Notes: generated from the sequence alone by a model not told the origin. A stretch of 64,000 nt of DNA from Bradyrhizobium lupini (GCF_040939785.1 NZ_CP162553.1:4216001-4280000), one strand, 5' to 3'; shown: positions 38,213-46,762, counted from the first letter of the stretch. Made by a program: numbers and translations.

Positions 38213-38335
38213 ACGACGCCTACACCGAGGCGAGTTCGTCCAAGGCGCCTCATTTCTTGGAGGGGTGTAGGTGTGGATGGCTCAAGAAAACGCGAACTGG
38301 CGGGCCGTGGCTTCGACTGGCAGAGATATGCAGTT
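38213..38335. repeat. Island repeat copy B with 53-nt foldable core
   Basis: Core 38219-38271: CCTACACC pairs perfectly with GGTGTAGG (8 bp), and GAGGCG (38227) can pair with CGCCTC (38246). Same 53-nt length as copies A and C. Right flank TTCGACTGGCAGAGATATGC matches copy A. Confidence 0.6.
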
Positions 38336-38453
38336 GTGCCTACCTCGCTCAAGCATGGTCCTGGAGATGCGCTGCAAGGAGGCAAACCCACCTTCGTCTC
38401 CCCCGAGGACACATTACCTACATCGCGCGTGGGAGAGATGAAGCCGGGTTGGG

Positions 38454-38768
38454 CTACGACCTGGGCCGGGCCGGGCAGTATTTCCGGGAGGCGCTGGCGG
38501 CCGTCATCTTGCCATCGCAGACCTGCTGGCAGAGCTGATTGAAGGGGCGCTGCCCCGGCTCCAGCTCAGTTTCCTTGATCCAGCTCTCGTGGTTATCCAT
38601 GATCTCCCTCAGGCGCCGTGCCTCGTAGCCGCTACGGACGTCCTCGCACGATGGCCTAATTGCACAGTTGGCGAACAGCATGCCGATGGTCTCGCACTCC
38701 CGCGCGGTGTAGGTCTCGGCAGCGGCCGGGGTGATGAGCAGCACCAGGGCTATCACAACACGATACAT
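38454..38768 (-). CDS. Secreted Cys-rich protein, island family member 1
   Basis: 104 aa from ATG 38768. Signal peptide MYRVVIALVLLITPAAAE, then six Cys, ending in LCQQVCDGKMTAASASRKYC. The same ending (L-C-x2-V-C-x-G-K-M-T-x5-R-K-F-C) occurs in the genes at 39108 and 46031 and in the broken gene at 38775. Probably periplasmic or secreted with disulfides; function unknown. Confidence 0.7.
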   Translation of the reverse strand: MYRVVIALVLLITPAAAETYTARECETIGMLFANCAIRPSCEDVRSGYEARRLREIMDNHESWIKETELEPGQRPFNQLCQQVCDGKMTAASASRKYCPARPRS

Positions 38769-38774
38769 GGGCAA

Positions 38775-39072
38775 CTCACGGCTCGGGCCGGTAGTGGGGG
38801 CAGAAGTTTCTGGTCGCTTTCAACACGGTGCTCTTGCCGTGGCAGACCTGATCACACAGCGGCCTAGGTCCAGCTCTGGGTGTGCGTCCGAGAACGTGAT
38901 TAGGTCCTTACTCTCGCCCGCCCCAGCGCGATGTACCATATAGCACTGCGGCAGCTTTTCGGACACCGAGCAGGCGTCAAAGATGTACAATCCGGTCACA
39001 GGTGGCTGTGTCGTATTTCGCTGCTTGGGCCGGGCTGATCAGCAGCCCCAGGGCCAGAATGGCGCATTTCAT
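38775..39072 (-). pseudogene. Secreted Cys-rich protein, island family member 2, broken
   Basis: From ATG 39072 the minus strand gives a signal peptide (MKCAILALGLLISPAQAA) and stops after about 31 codons. A second frame reads IFDACSVSEKLPQCYMVHRA then GAGESKDL, close to the gene at 46031. A third frame reads LCDQVCHGKSTVLKATRNFC then PHYRPEP and a stop at 38775. Two frame changes and probably an internal deletion have killed it. It directly precedes member 1. Confidence 0.8.
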
Positions 39073-39107
39073 CCCACCCTCCGTCAGGTTGAGGGACCGG
39101 GGCCGGG

Positions 39108-39872
39108 CTACGGCTTGGTCCGAACTGGCTTCAGTACCCTCGCGACCGGCGCTGCCAACCGGAGGGCATCAGCAGCACTGATTTCTCCCCGCGAATAATG
39201 CCGCAGCATCGCGGCCTCCGCCTCCTGGATCACGATCTCATCGTAGCCTGCGGGCGCGGGGCGGCGGCAGAACTTCTTCAGCGCCATCTGAGCGGTCATC
39301 TTTTCGTAGCACACATTCTTGCACATAATGTCGAATGTGCCCTGGTCCGACGTCAATCGAGAGTACGGCAGATGATGTCGCAGCTCGATCGCGAGCGTGC
39401 TGTTGTCGCCCCAGCGTAACCATTTATGGCTCACGTCGGCGGGGATGCACTCGCCGTCATTCTCATCGAGGCTCTTCGCGCAAATATTGAAATACTGCGC
39501 CGCCACCGCGCATTCGCGCTCGTTGAATTTAAGATTTTGAGCGAACACCCGACAGGACGAAGCAGCGTCAGTCTCTTCCGGGGTTGCGGTCGCCTCGCAC
39601 TCCGCTACCTGGGTGTTACCCCCGGGCGACACGACAAGGGCGTGGCCAGTGAACTTGAGTTTGGCGCTCGCCGTGCAGACAACGTTTTGGAAACTACAGG
39701 ACCAAATCAATTCTATCAGGTTAACTTTCAGGTTCTTGCTTTCGAGGTGCTTTTGAATATCGCTCTTGGCCTTCTCGCCGAGAGAACCCAGCTTGACAGC
39801 CTCGTCGTGCGTGATCGCCTCAGCGAGAGCTGGGGTGACCAGAAGCCCTAGGATGAAAGCAATGCGATACAT
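39108..39872 (-). CDS. Secreted Cys-rich protein, island family member 3
   Basis: 254 aa with signal peptide MYRIAFILGLLVTPALAEA. Mature protein has ten Cys; residues about 195-220 carry the family ending MCKNVCYEKMTAQMALKKFC. A 40-residue tail beyond it (EIVIQEAEAAMLRHYSRGEI) is not in the other members. Unknown function, likely periplasmic. Confidence 0.72.
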   Translation of the reverse strand: MYRIAFILGLLVTPALAEAITHDEAVKLGSLGEKAKSDIQKHLESKNLKVNLIELIWSCSFQNVVCTASAKLKFTGHALVVSPGGNTQVAECEATATPEETDAASSCRVFAQNLKFNERECAVAAQYFNICAKSLDENDGECIPADVSHKWLRWGDNSTLAIELRHHLPYSRLTSDQGTFDIMCKNVCYEKMTAQMALKKFCRRPAPAGYDEIVIQEAEAAMLRHYSRGEISAADALRLAAPVARVLKPVRTKP

Positions 39873-39977
39873 TGGCTAACACCGCTAATTGAAATAATAG
39901 AGATATTAGCTCTAGGCCACCGTGAGTAAAGAATGATCCCCGAGCATCCACCGAAATGGGGAGCACAGGTGGTAGCA

Positions 39978-40517
39978 TTAGCGTGGAGTGCCCGCCGGAA
40001 ATCTCGCCTGTATCTCGGGCTCTAGCTCGCGACATCCGATTTCATTACAACTGAGCGTGACGTAACCGCCAATATCTGAGCTGCTGTCTGAACGGCGTTC
40101 GCCCGTTTGTCTGTTGATGTGCTCCGCTTGATAGACCTTCACTGCGTGAGGCTCACTCACGACCAGGACATCGATATCCCACGAAGAACTCTTTCCATCC
40201 GCGTCCTCGACAGTGATTGCTGAGCGTCCGGGAGAGAGGCCGCTGAACTCTACGACATGATCGGTCTGAGGGGCGGCCTTGACCAAAAACTCGTCATCGA
40301 TCTTGATCCGCTTAATCGGCTTCTTGAAGTAGATGCGGGTCGCGTCACCGAACTTCACGATAATGTCGCCCTTGCCCTTTTCCGGAGCAGGAAGGATAGG
40401 CTGGCTTATCACGTCTCGGCTTCGAGTAGCCTGGTCCACATCTTGCGCAGACGCGGGAAACGATGCTGCCGCTGCCACGATTGCGGCAGCGCAGGCGCTC
40501 AACTGCATGATGTTCAT
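39978..40517 (-). CDS. Secreted protein with CpaC-type pilus-assembly N-terminal domain
   Basis: 179 aa from ATG 40517 after a strong GAGGGGGG site. Signal peptide to about residue 24 (FPASAQ). The middle (IYFKKPIKRIKIDDEFLVKA then GLSPGRSAITVEDADGKSSS) matches the beta-rich domain that precedes the secretin in CpaC-like pilus proteins, but the secretin itself is absent. A Cys pair (SCNEIGC) lies near the end. It may bind peptidoglycan or pilin; no other pilus genes are near. Confidence 0.65.
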   Translation of the reverse strand: MNIMQLSACAAAIVAAAASFPASAQDVDQATRSRDVISQPILPAPEKGKGDIIVKFGDATRIYFKKPIKRIKIDDEFLVKAAPQTDHVVEFSGLSPGRSAITVEDADGKSSSWDIDVLVVSEPHAVKVYQAEHINRQTGERRSDSSSDIGGYVTLSCNEIGCRELEPEIQARFPAGTPR

Positions 40518-40776
40518 CGAAAATCCCCCCTCGCCCTAACGGCAACCTCACGACTAAAGATGGCACGTCCCGCGCTGCGGGGCTTTAAAACGCTCTCTTT
40601 ATAACACCCACAGGATTATTATTTAACACCGAAGCGATTATTTTTGCGATTTAATTAATTTACCGCCCGGGTGCTGAGTTAATGCTCTTGGAGGGTGCGC
40701 GGCGCCCTGAAGGCCGACACGCGCCCCCAGACATCATCGTCCGCGAGCACACCCCCCCTTGAACAGGTCGGGGATC

Positions 40777-40956
40777 ATGTCAGCTTGGTCAGGACCAACG
40801 CAGTCGGCACTAGTCTGGGTCGGCACAAGCCTCACCTTTGGGGCCTTCCCCGACGGGGGAAAATACGTTTCCAACCAACGCACACTCGCGTGCGTGCTAG
40901 CTGCCCAACGGCTTGGCCACAGGCTTGGCGTCGAACCGGCTTGTATGGCCTTGTGA
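40777..40956 (+). CDS. Possible small protein
   Basis: 59 aa from ATG 40777 (MSAWSGPTQSALVWVGTSLT), a region otherwise empty between 40518 and 41031. No family or signal is recognised and the ribosome site is weak, so this may be chance. Confidence 0.2.
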   Translation: MSAWSGPTQSALVWVGTSLTFGAFPDGGKYVSNQRTLACVLAAQRLGHRLGVEPACMAL

Positions 40957-41031
40957 GGAAAAAATTGACCAGCTCCACATACCATTTGCCTTGCGTGGTG
41001 TTATGTTTGGAACATTGGAGGAACGACGGAC

Positions 41032-41781
41032 GTGACGGAGCACGAGCAATATCGCTTGAAAATCGACGTTTTCAGCGTCGATAGCCTGCCTATGGCCCGC
41101 CTGGCGGAGTACATGGCCGAGCTGGCCAGCCTATTGGGCGAGCGCGAGCGCGTGCATTTCTCACACCTTGAACCGGGCAGTGCCGTGCTGGTGTCGAACA
41201 TCGAGCCGGTCGCCTTTCCGAAGGTGGAGGAGCGCGTGACGCGGGTCAGTCGCGGGGATGGCCCCAAAGATGCGATGCAGGCGTACAAGAACATCGATAA
41301 CCTGCTCGCAAAGGACGGCGCCGTTGCCGTGCTCATTTCGCCGAGCCAGAGCAAGGTCATCGAATTTCCCGGTCGCGCGCGGCCAAAGCCGGTGCGCTAT
41401 GGACCGTTCCGGGAAGTCGGCACCCTTGATGGTCGGATCATTCGCATCGGCGGTCGTGACGAAACTATACCGGTTTGGCTCAAAGACGGGGACGCTGAAT
41501 ATCATTGCAACGTGCGCGGCGAAGACGTCGCGCGACGGCTCGCACCGTATTACCTCAACGGCATAGTGCGTGTGCAAGGTAGCGGCAAATGGATGCGAGA
41601 CGAAAACGGCACCTGGGAGCTGGAGCAGTTCGACATCTATGATTTCGAGGTTCTTGAGGACAGCCCAATGGGTGACGTCGTCGGTCAGCTTCGCGCTGTC
41701 GAGGGCAGTACATGGCACCAGAGTGATGACGCGCTGACCGATATTCTCGGCCTGCGTCGCGACGATAAGGACCGCCACTAG
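41032..41781 (+). CDS. Hypothetical protein paired with PIN nuclease
   Basis: 249 aa from GTG 41032 with GGAGG upstream. Family not named; the first 100 residues (MARLAEYMAELASLLGERER then HFSHLEPGSAVLVSNIEP) form an alpha/beta unit and the C-terminal half is beta-rich (LDGRIIRIGGRDETIPVWLK). It is far larger than usual VapB-type antitoxins and shows no DNA-binding motif. The PIN gene starts at the very next base after its stop, so it is probably the partner or immunity factor, which is inference. Confidence 0.7.
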   Translation: MTEHEQYRLKIDVFSVDSLPMARLAEYMAELASLLGERERVHFSHLEPGSAVLVSNIEPVAFPKVEERVTRVSRGDGPKDAMQAYKNIDNLLAKDGAVAVLISPSQSKVIEFPGRARPKPVRYGPFREVGTLDGRIIRIGGRDETIPVWLKDGDAEYHCNVRGEDVARRLAPYYLNGIVRVQGSGKWMRDENGTWELEQFDIYDFEVLEDSPMGDVVGQLRAVEGSTWHQSDDALTDILGLRRDDKDRH

Positions 41782-42282
41782 ATGGCGGTCGTGGTCTTTG
41801 ATACATCGTTCCTCATCCCCTTGCTGGACCCTCGCGTAAAAGGCTTTGGCGCGGTCGATGTGAAGCTCCTGCATCTCATCCAAATGCTCGATAAACAGAG
41901 GGACGTCATCGTTGTCCCGACACCGGCCCTTAGCGAGCTACTCATCGGGGCTGGCGATGCCGCACCCCAATATTTGGACATTCTGAACAGGACGCCGCGC
42001 TTTAGGATTGCGGCGTTCGGCCCGCGCGCAGCGGTGGAAGCGGCAGAACGGCATCGGCGGGCGTCGCGCAACAACGATAAGAGGGAAGGCGCCGAGAGCT
42101 GGGCGAAGCTCAAATTCGACCGGCAAATTATTGCCATCGCGAGGGTCGAGGGCGCGGACTGCATTTACTCGAACGATGACGATATTCGGCGCTATAGCAA
42201 AGCGGAGGGTTTGGAAGTTATCCGACTTGGAGATTTGCCCGAGCCGCCGGAAAAAACCCCCGATCTGTTCGATAAATTGTAG
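41782..42282 (+). CDS. PIN-domain nuclease
   Basis: 166 aa. Acidic PIN residues are visible: first Asp in VVVFDTSFLIPLLD, Glu in ALSELLIGAG, and Asp residues in KFDRQIIAIARVEGADCIYS then NDDDIRRYS. PIN proteins are Mg-dependent RNases, often toxins. Length is slightly above typical VapC (about 130 aa). It follows the 249-aa gene without spacer. Confidence 0.82.
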   Translation: MAVVVFDTSFLIPLLDPRVKGFGAVDVKLLHLIQMLDKQRDVIVVPTPALSELLIGAGDAAPQYLDILNRTPRFRIAAFGPRAAVEAAERHRRASRNNDKREGAESWAKLKFDRQIIAIARVEGADCIYSNDDDIRRYSKAEGLEVIRLGDLPEPPEKTPDLFDKL

Positions 42283-42299
42283 TCGGCCGAACGCGGTTC

Positions 42300-42440
42300 T
42301 CGCGCTCGTAGCAGGGCCCACGCCGCATACCGACGAAAAGCTCGCCGTCCCGGATGTACCCTGCCAGCATCGCGTCAGACGTGTGGCGTGTCTGCGCCCA
42401 AATCTTCCAAGTTGGCATCCCCCATCTGTGATGCGCTGGG
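42300..42440 (-). pseudogene. Recombinase 3' remnant 2
   Basis: The minus strand reads MPTWKIWAQTRHTSDAMLAG then YIRDGELF, matching VPTGKIRAQTRHASDAMLAR and YVRDGALF of the intact recombinase. The upstream part with HSLRAG is gone. The remaining gap to 42818 shows nothing recognisable. Confidence 0.7.
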
Positions 42441-42818
42441 AGTAAGTGCCGCCCGGAGGGAGTGACCAGAATATCCAAAAGGACCGACGCCAGCCGACAG
42501 CTACTGCTCGGCGGACAGCGGCAATCGTTGATTGTGCCCGACAACGTACTTTGAAGCCGAATTTCACCCGGCGTCTGCCATTGATGCCGCTACAGCTACG
42601 CGCGCTGCCGGGGTCCGTTTGCTGGCACCCAACCTTATCGCCGCCGCCCGGACACCAAGAAATTGGCCCGAGCACTCGCGCGGCAACCCGCACCCGCGTG
42701 AAAATCGCTCAATGCCTCTTAAAAGCAGAACCCCGCCGGAACATCGACGGGGTTTGCCAGCGATCTGAGCCCGGTTTTATTAGGCGGCGCTTACCCTCTT
42801 GCAGAGGGCGGGGTGGGT

Positions 42819-43304
42819 TCAGGACCAGAAGGTCCGATGATCGATGCGAATGTCATATTGGCTCAGGAGCCGTTCCATGCCGCGGGCCGCAAGATAGCTG
42901 ACAAATGCCGCTTTAGCCGCGACCAGGGCCGCTGCGACGTGGGACGCCGGATCGGGGGTGGGTGTGGCAATGCCAGTGCCCAGAGCCGCAGTGACAGCAG
43001 CGGTGACGGCCTCTTCCAGAACTTTCCGCACCGCGGCGTCAGGTTCAGGCCCATCGATTACCAGCCGGAAATCGTGCTGCAGGAACTCCGTGTGTCCCGT
43101 GCCGATGCATACTTTGGCCCCGGGCCGAGGATACACCCACTTGCCGCACGTCAAACGGGGTTCGAGCCCGAACTGCGCGATCTTTCTGTCCACGATTGTG
43201 CCCGCGTCGGCAGACGCGCTCATGGCAAAAAGGCTGCCTACGCAGGCCGCTGACCGCAGGTATTTCGGGAGGCTGTTCTTGATCATTGAATTGATTTTGG
43301 ACAT
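42819..43304 (-). CDS. Secreted hypothetical protein
   Basis: 161 aa with an N-terminal export signal (LRSAACVGSLFAMSASADA, about 16-34). The mature part has two Cys (RLTCGKWVYPRPGAKVCIGT) and a long Ala/Val-rich helix (EEAVTAAVTAALGTGIATPT) that might associate with membranes. No family is recognised. It is one of several small secreted proteins clustered at 38-47 kb. The 43305-43519 gap holds a short GC-rich hairpin-like stretch only. Confidence 0.6.
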   Translation of the reverse strand: MSKINSMIKNSLPKYLRSAACVGSLFAMSASADAGTIVDRKIAQFGLEPRLTCGKWVYPRPGAKVCIGTGHTEFLQHDFRLVIDGPEPDAAVRKVLEEAVTAAVTAALGTGIATPTPDPASHVAAALVAAKAAFVSYLAARGMERLLSQYDIRIDHRTFWS

Positions 43305-43519
43305 GTGGTTGCCACCTTCCTGTTAGAGTTCGCCGGCGGTCTAGCTGACGACGAGGCGTCGTCGGCCCGCCGGGCTCTCCTCAGAAATCGTGGTCGAAGT
43401 TCAGCCTCAACGTGCTTTCGGTTTACGTCCGCTCACGCCGTTCCCACTGCATGAACGGGCGTTCATAGAAGCGATCGCTGAATAGGACGCTGTTCACTAG
43501 CTTCTATTGCGCCTGAACA

Positions 43520-44674
43520 ATGTCAGGCCCACCTTCTCTGGAGCGTGACTTCTCGCGGGAGCGCTTCATGGCCTTGCTGTCCCAAAGGCAGAAATTCAAG
43601 CTCATAGTGAGGCACTTCGAAAGAACTCGTTCCTCTTCGGACGGCGATGCAATCTTAAATCCCGAAGCTGCGGCGCGGGCGAGATGTGGGTTCTGTCGGA
43701 CGACTGGCTACTATGTGAAGAAGGGGCTGCACGAGGTGAAGGACCCAGAAAAGCTGGAGCACTTCGAGAATACATTCAGGGAGATTGTTGCCGAACCGGG
43801 CTCTCGCAGCTACCAAGCTCAATTCGATGGAATGCGAGCCATCGTGGACAGAGGTGGCTCAGATCCGCAGTTCTTGCGATTTGTGGTGCCAGCCGCATAT
43901 GGACATTGGGCGCAAGTTGCTCTCGACGTGGATAGGCACGATGCGGCGCGTCTTCTTGCTGGACGTCTCGCCGAAGTGCCTCTGTATTACTATTGTAAGC
44001 TGCTACTCGACAGCAAGCATCAACGCGATCCAGCAAATCCGGTGCAAGTAGATCCGCGAGCTGCCCATGAGCGCGGCATCAAAGTGATGGAGGCTGTAGC
44101 TGGCATCCTGGCCGCCAACTTAAAGGCGCCGCCTGGATTGTTTGAACACGGGAGCGCGACAGCACAGGAGCAAGGGTATCGAATGCTGCGCATTCGCTTG
44201 TTGTCGGACTATACCGGCTGGCAAGGCTCCCTAACTAAAGACGACGCCGTGCGCGCAGAAGTTTACGCCAAGGCATACCGCTCCGGCCGGGCAGAGGAGC
44301 TGATGTGGTTGCATGAAGAACTCGCCGAAACCTCCGACGTGGCTCACTCGAACGGCGCTTTCAACCTCGCTACTCATGCGGGAGATTGGAGGCGAGCAGC
44401 GGAGTATGGCGTTGCGCTGCTAAAGGCGTTTCCGGCTCTTCTAACAGAGAAGGTTGATGGGCTCGCTCCTCTGCTCAATGACCGCACGGTCGGGCCGGGT
44501 ATCGCGGCCATGATCACACATCGAGAGCTTGATATTCCACCAAAGCTGCGGCGTGAGCTGGACGAACCTCGCCCCAAGCACAAGTCAGTTATGGGCCGTA
44601 TTCGGCTGATGATTGACGGAGTAAAGGCCGACGCCCCCTATCTGACTGTTCTCAAAATTGGAGAAGGAAAATGA
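43520..44674 (+). CDS. Hypothetical island protein
   Basis: 384 aa from ATG 43520; ATG 43568 has a clearer ribosome site (GGGAG 6 bases upstream) and may be the true start. Mostly helical, with a C-x2-C (CGFCRTTGYYVKKG) near residue 55 and helix-pair segments in the second half (GDWRRAAEYGVALLKAF) that recall TPR-like repeats. No known family. Its stop overlaps the start of a 49-aa secreted peptide gene by ATGA. Confidence 0.6.
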   Translation: MSGPPSLERDFSRERFMALLSQRQKFKLIVRHFERTRSSSDGDAILNPEAAARARCGFCRTTGYYVKKGLHEVKDPEKLEHFENTFREIVAEPGSRSYQAQFDGMRAIVDRGGSDPQFLRFVVPAAYGHWAQVALDVDRHDAARLLAGRLAEVPLYYYCKLLLDSKHQRDPANPVQVDPRAAHERGIKVMEAVAGILAANLKAPPGLFEHGSATAQEQGYRMLRIRLLSDYTGWQGSLTKDDAVRAEVYAKAYRSGRAEELMWLHEELAETSDVAHSNGAFNLATHAGDWRRAAEYGVALLKAFPALLTEKVDGLAPLLNDRTVGPGIAAMITHRELDIPPKLRRELDEPRPKHKSVMGRIRLMIDGVKADAPYLTVLKIGEGK

Positions 44675-44820
44675 GGCGACTACTTACCGCTATTGCCTTG
44701 GCGACAATGATTGTTGGTATGGCCGCGCCTTCTATTGGCGAGAATTCGGGAAGCACTATCGTCAAGAAGCCTCCAGGCACCGTGGAGGTCTCGGCGCGCG
44801 ATTGGCGCGTGACCGGGTGA
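44671..44820 (+). CDS. 49-aa secreted peptide, coupled to the upstream gene
   Basis: MRRLLTAIALATMIVGMAAP is a typical export signal; the remainder is SIGENSGSTIVKKPPGTVEV then SARDWRVTG. GGAGAAGGAAA precedes ATG 44671, which overlaps the upstream stop (ATGA), so translation should be coupled. The mature peptide would be about 28 residues. Function unknown. Confidence 0.5.
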   Translation: MRRLLTAIALATMIVGMAAPSIGENSGSTIVKKPPGTVEVSARDWRVTG

Positions 44821-44869
44821 TGACACGGTACTTCTCAGGATCACAAGAGCGTGCCAGCCGCATTGTTTG

Positions 44870-45085
44870 TGAATAGCGCTCCGTCTCTGACGTAACGCCC
44901 TAACATAGCGTCCGAGGCGTGGCGGGTCTGTGCCCGAATTTTCCAAGTCGGGACGCCAGCCTGGGAGGCGCTGGTGGCTAATCCCGCTCGGAGCGAACGC
45001 CCTCAGTATCCTGAGGGATCGAGCCCCGCTGCCTCGATGCGCGCTCGGACGAAGAGCGAAACGGCGTCACCGAATAGGCGCGCTC
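44870..45085 (-). pseudogene. Recombinase 3' remnant 3
   Basis: The minus strand reads IEAAGLDPSGY, a TGA, then GRSLRAGLATSASQAGVPTW, KIRAQTRHASDAMLGRYVRD and GALF. It is the best preserved of the three remnants: about 70 codons of the recombinase C-terminus, with the active-site H of HSLRAG changed to R and one nonsense codon. Confidence 0.85.
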
Positions 45086-45103
45086 CCGTTCGAGGCCAGA
45101 TAA

Positions 45104-45636
45104 TCATTTGCACTGAACTAATAGGTCTCGAAATCGTGCCCAGCCATAAATCAATTCGCGTAGTTCAGCGACCCGGCGTTTAGTGGCTAATTTGCCATTC
45201 CGGATACTAAGCGAAGCGGAATTGGATAGCAGCACGTTCGTGAGGCCCAAGTTGTCGAAATACCCTTCGACGTCGCTATATCCAGGGTTGAGCCAGTGAA
45301 TAGAAACATCAAAGTTGCGCTGTATGACATAATCGATGGTTATACGGACTTCCTCGGTATATTGCATCGAACACAACACAATCCTTGCGGTCTGATGTCG
45401 AGAACATCGCCAGCGTATTCTTTCCGTTCTTCAAATGACCCGCTTACGAGATAAACATCAACGCACTCTCCAGGTGCTAACTCAAGCCGCCGCGAGTTCT
45501 TCCCGCGCCGTACCGTCCGGCCGAACAGATCGTTCCAAGTCGATGACTTGCCTGAATTACGGTTTCCCAGCACGCCCACGAATAGTCTATTGCCCACGGT
45601 CGGCCTCCCTAGTTGCTTGACCTTGCTTGGCTGCAT
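45104..45636 (-). pseudogene. P-loop NTPase, frameshifted
   Basis: From ATG 45636 the first frame gives RLFVGVLGNRNSGKSSTWND (Walker A GNRNSGKSS) then ECVDVYLVSGSFEERKEYAG. Near 45395 a C seems to be missing (CTCGACATC where CTCCGACATC is expected) and the second frame continues ARIVLCSMQYTEEV and SIHWLNPGYSDVEGYFDNLG to 45104. Joined, it is about 176 aa. The family is a small NTPase of unknown role. It lies upstream of recombinase remnant 3 on the same strand. Confidence 0.7.
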
Positions 45637-45689
45637 GAGGGAAAGCGATCAACAAATCCGATGCAAGGTTGGTCTCTAGCCTTCTTTTG

Positions 45690-45985
45690 CTAAGCGCCCG
45701 GTAGATATTCTAACCTGAAGTTCTTGGCGGACAGACAACTTGCCAAAGCATGCGGAATTCGTCTCCAAAAGTCCCACCAATTTCGTGCGTCATGCAAGCC
45801 GTTCCCGATCCCGGTTGCCCGTGCGTTCAAATTCATCAGCCTCTCAGCGCCGGTCCCCTTGGGCTGCGCCACGAAGGAAAATCCGCTGGGCTTTGTAGTT
45901 TGAGCCTCCGTGCGCCTACACCAGGGTGAGTTCGTCCTGGCTGCCTTATTCTGAGGAGGGCTGTAGGTGTGGATACGAGACTGAT
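45690..45985. repeat. Island repeat copy C with 53-nt foldable core
   Basis: Core 45915-45967 with CCTACA/TGTAGG ends and an inner CCAGG/CCTGG hairpin (45921-45940). The left 200 bp resemble copy A, including CAAATTCATCAGCCTCTCAG and TTGGGCTGCGCCACGAAGGA. A minus-strand frame there reads AERLMNL and ARNWWDFWRRIPHALASCLS, so part of the repeat may once have been coding. Confidence 0.6.
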
Positions 45986-46030
45986 CTCGAAATGACGCCG
46001 CCTAACATCGGCTGGCCAGCACGCTTTTGG

Positions 46031-46762
46031 TCATTTGCGGGCTGTACTGCCAGGCACGTCGGGCTCCTGCCTGTAACTTTCCATAGAATGCGGCCGCTGA
46101 TGCGGGCAGAATTTCCGGGTTGCGGCGATCACCGTCATCTTGCCGTAGCAGACCTTCTGACACAGCGCTTGCATCTTGTTAAAAAAGCCATCTGAGGGGT
46201 GCCGAGAAAAGAACTGGGACAGGCCTCTGCTTTCGCCCGCCCCAGCGCGGTGCACCATGTAGCAATAATCGGCGGTCTGCTCAGAGACGGAACAGGCGTC
46301 AAAAATCACCTCGATCTGGCCGCACTCTTCCTCACTGGCCTTCTGCTCCTTGAGGCGTACGGTCTTCCAGCGCTCGTCGATCTTGACCACCCAGCTATGT
46401 CTGTTATCGGCGTTGTCGTCATACTGGGTCGTCTCGACGTCCCCGTTCGGCAGCTGGCGACATTCCTTATATTCAGAGTAGGAGCGGTACAGGTTCTCGC
46501 AGTCGCTCTCGAACTGCTCCCGCTGCCCCTTGCCGATTTGGATCTGCACTCTCGGCCGGGTGCGATGGGTCTCACAGGCGAACGTGTAGGCACCGCCGTA
46601 CTGGTCTTCGCCGGACACGTCTTTGCCCTTCTTCTCCAGAATTTCTTGCCCGCCCCAAGTCCAGCGCCCCAGCGCGTTCGCGCAGAGCTGATCACCCAGC
46701 GGGTAGCTTACAGCGCCGATCAGATGGGCAGACGTGTACACCACCAAAAATACACTAGACAC
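46031..46762 (-). CDS. Secreted Cys-rich protein, island family member 4
   Basis: 243 aa; the start is GTG 46762 with a short hydrophobic segment (VFLVVYTSAHLIGAVS). Contains IFDACSVSEQTADYCYMVHR then AGAGESRGL, shared with the broken gene at 38775, and the family ending ALCQKVCYGKMTVIAATRKF with PHQRP. About ten Cys. The amino-terminal 130 residues are specific to this copy. Unknown function, predicted periplasmic. Confidence 0.65.
   Translation of the reverse strand: MSSVFLVVYTSAHLIGAVSYPLGDQLCANALGRWTWGGQEILEKKGKDVSGEDQYGGAYTFACETHRTRPRVQIQIGKGQREQFESDCENLYRSYSEYKECRQLPNGDVETTQYDDNADNRHSWVVKIDERWKTVRLKEQKASEEECGQIEVIFDACSVSEQTADYCYMVHRAGAGESRGLSQFFSRHPSDGFFNKMQALCQKVCYGKMTVIAATRKFCPHQRPHSMESYRQEPDVPGSTARK

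Noticed and set aside
44680-44946. 88-aa minus-strand frame opposite the 49-aa peptide
   Set aside because: Antisense to a gene with a better ribosome site and signal peptide, and it runs into recombinase remnant 3 in the wrong frame.
31595-45967. 53-nt repeats as integron attC sites or a CRISPR array
   Set aside because: They lack the attC R/L box core (GTTRRRY), and three copies many kb apart without spacers cannot be a CRISPR array.
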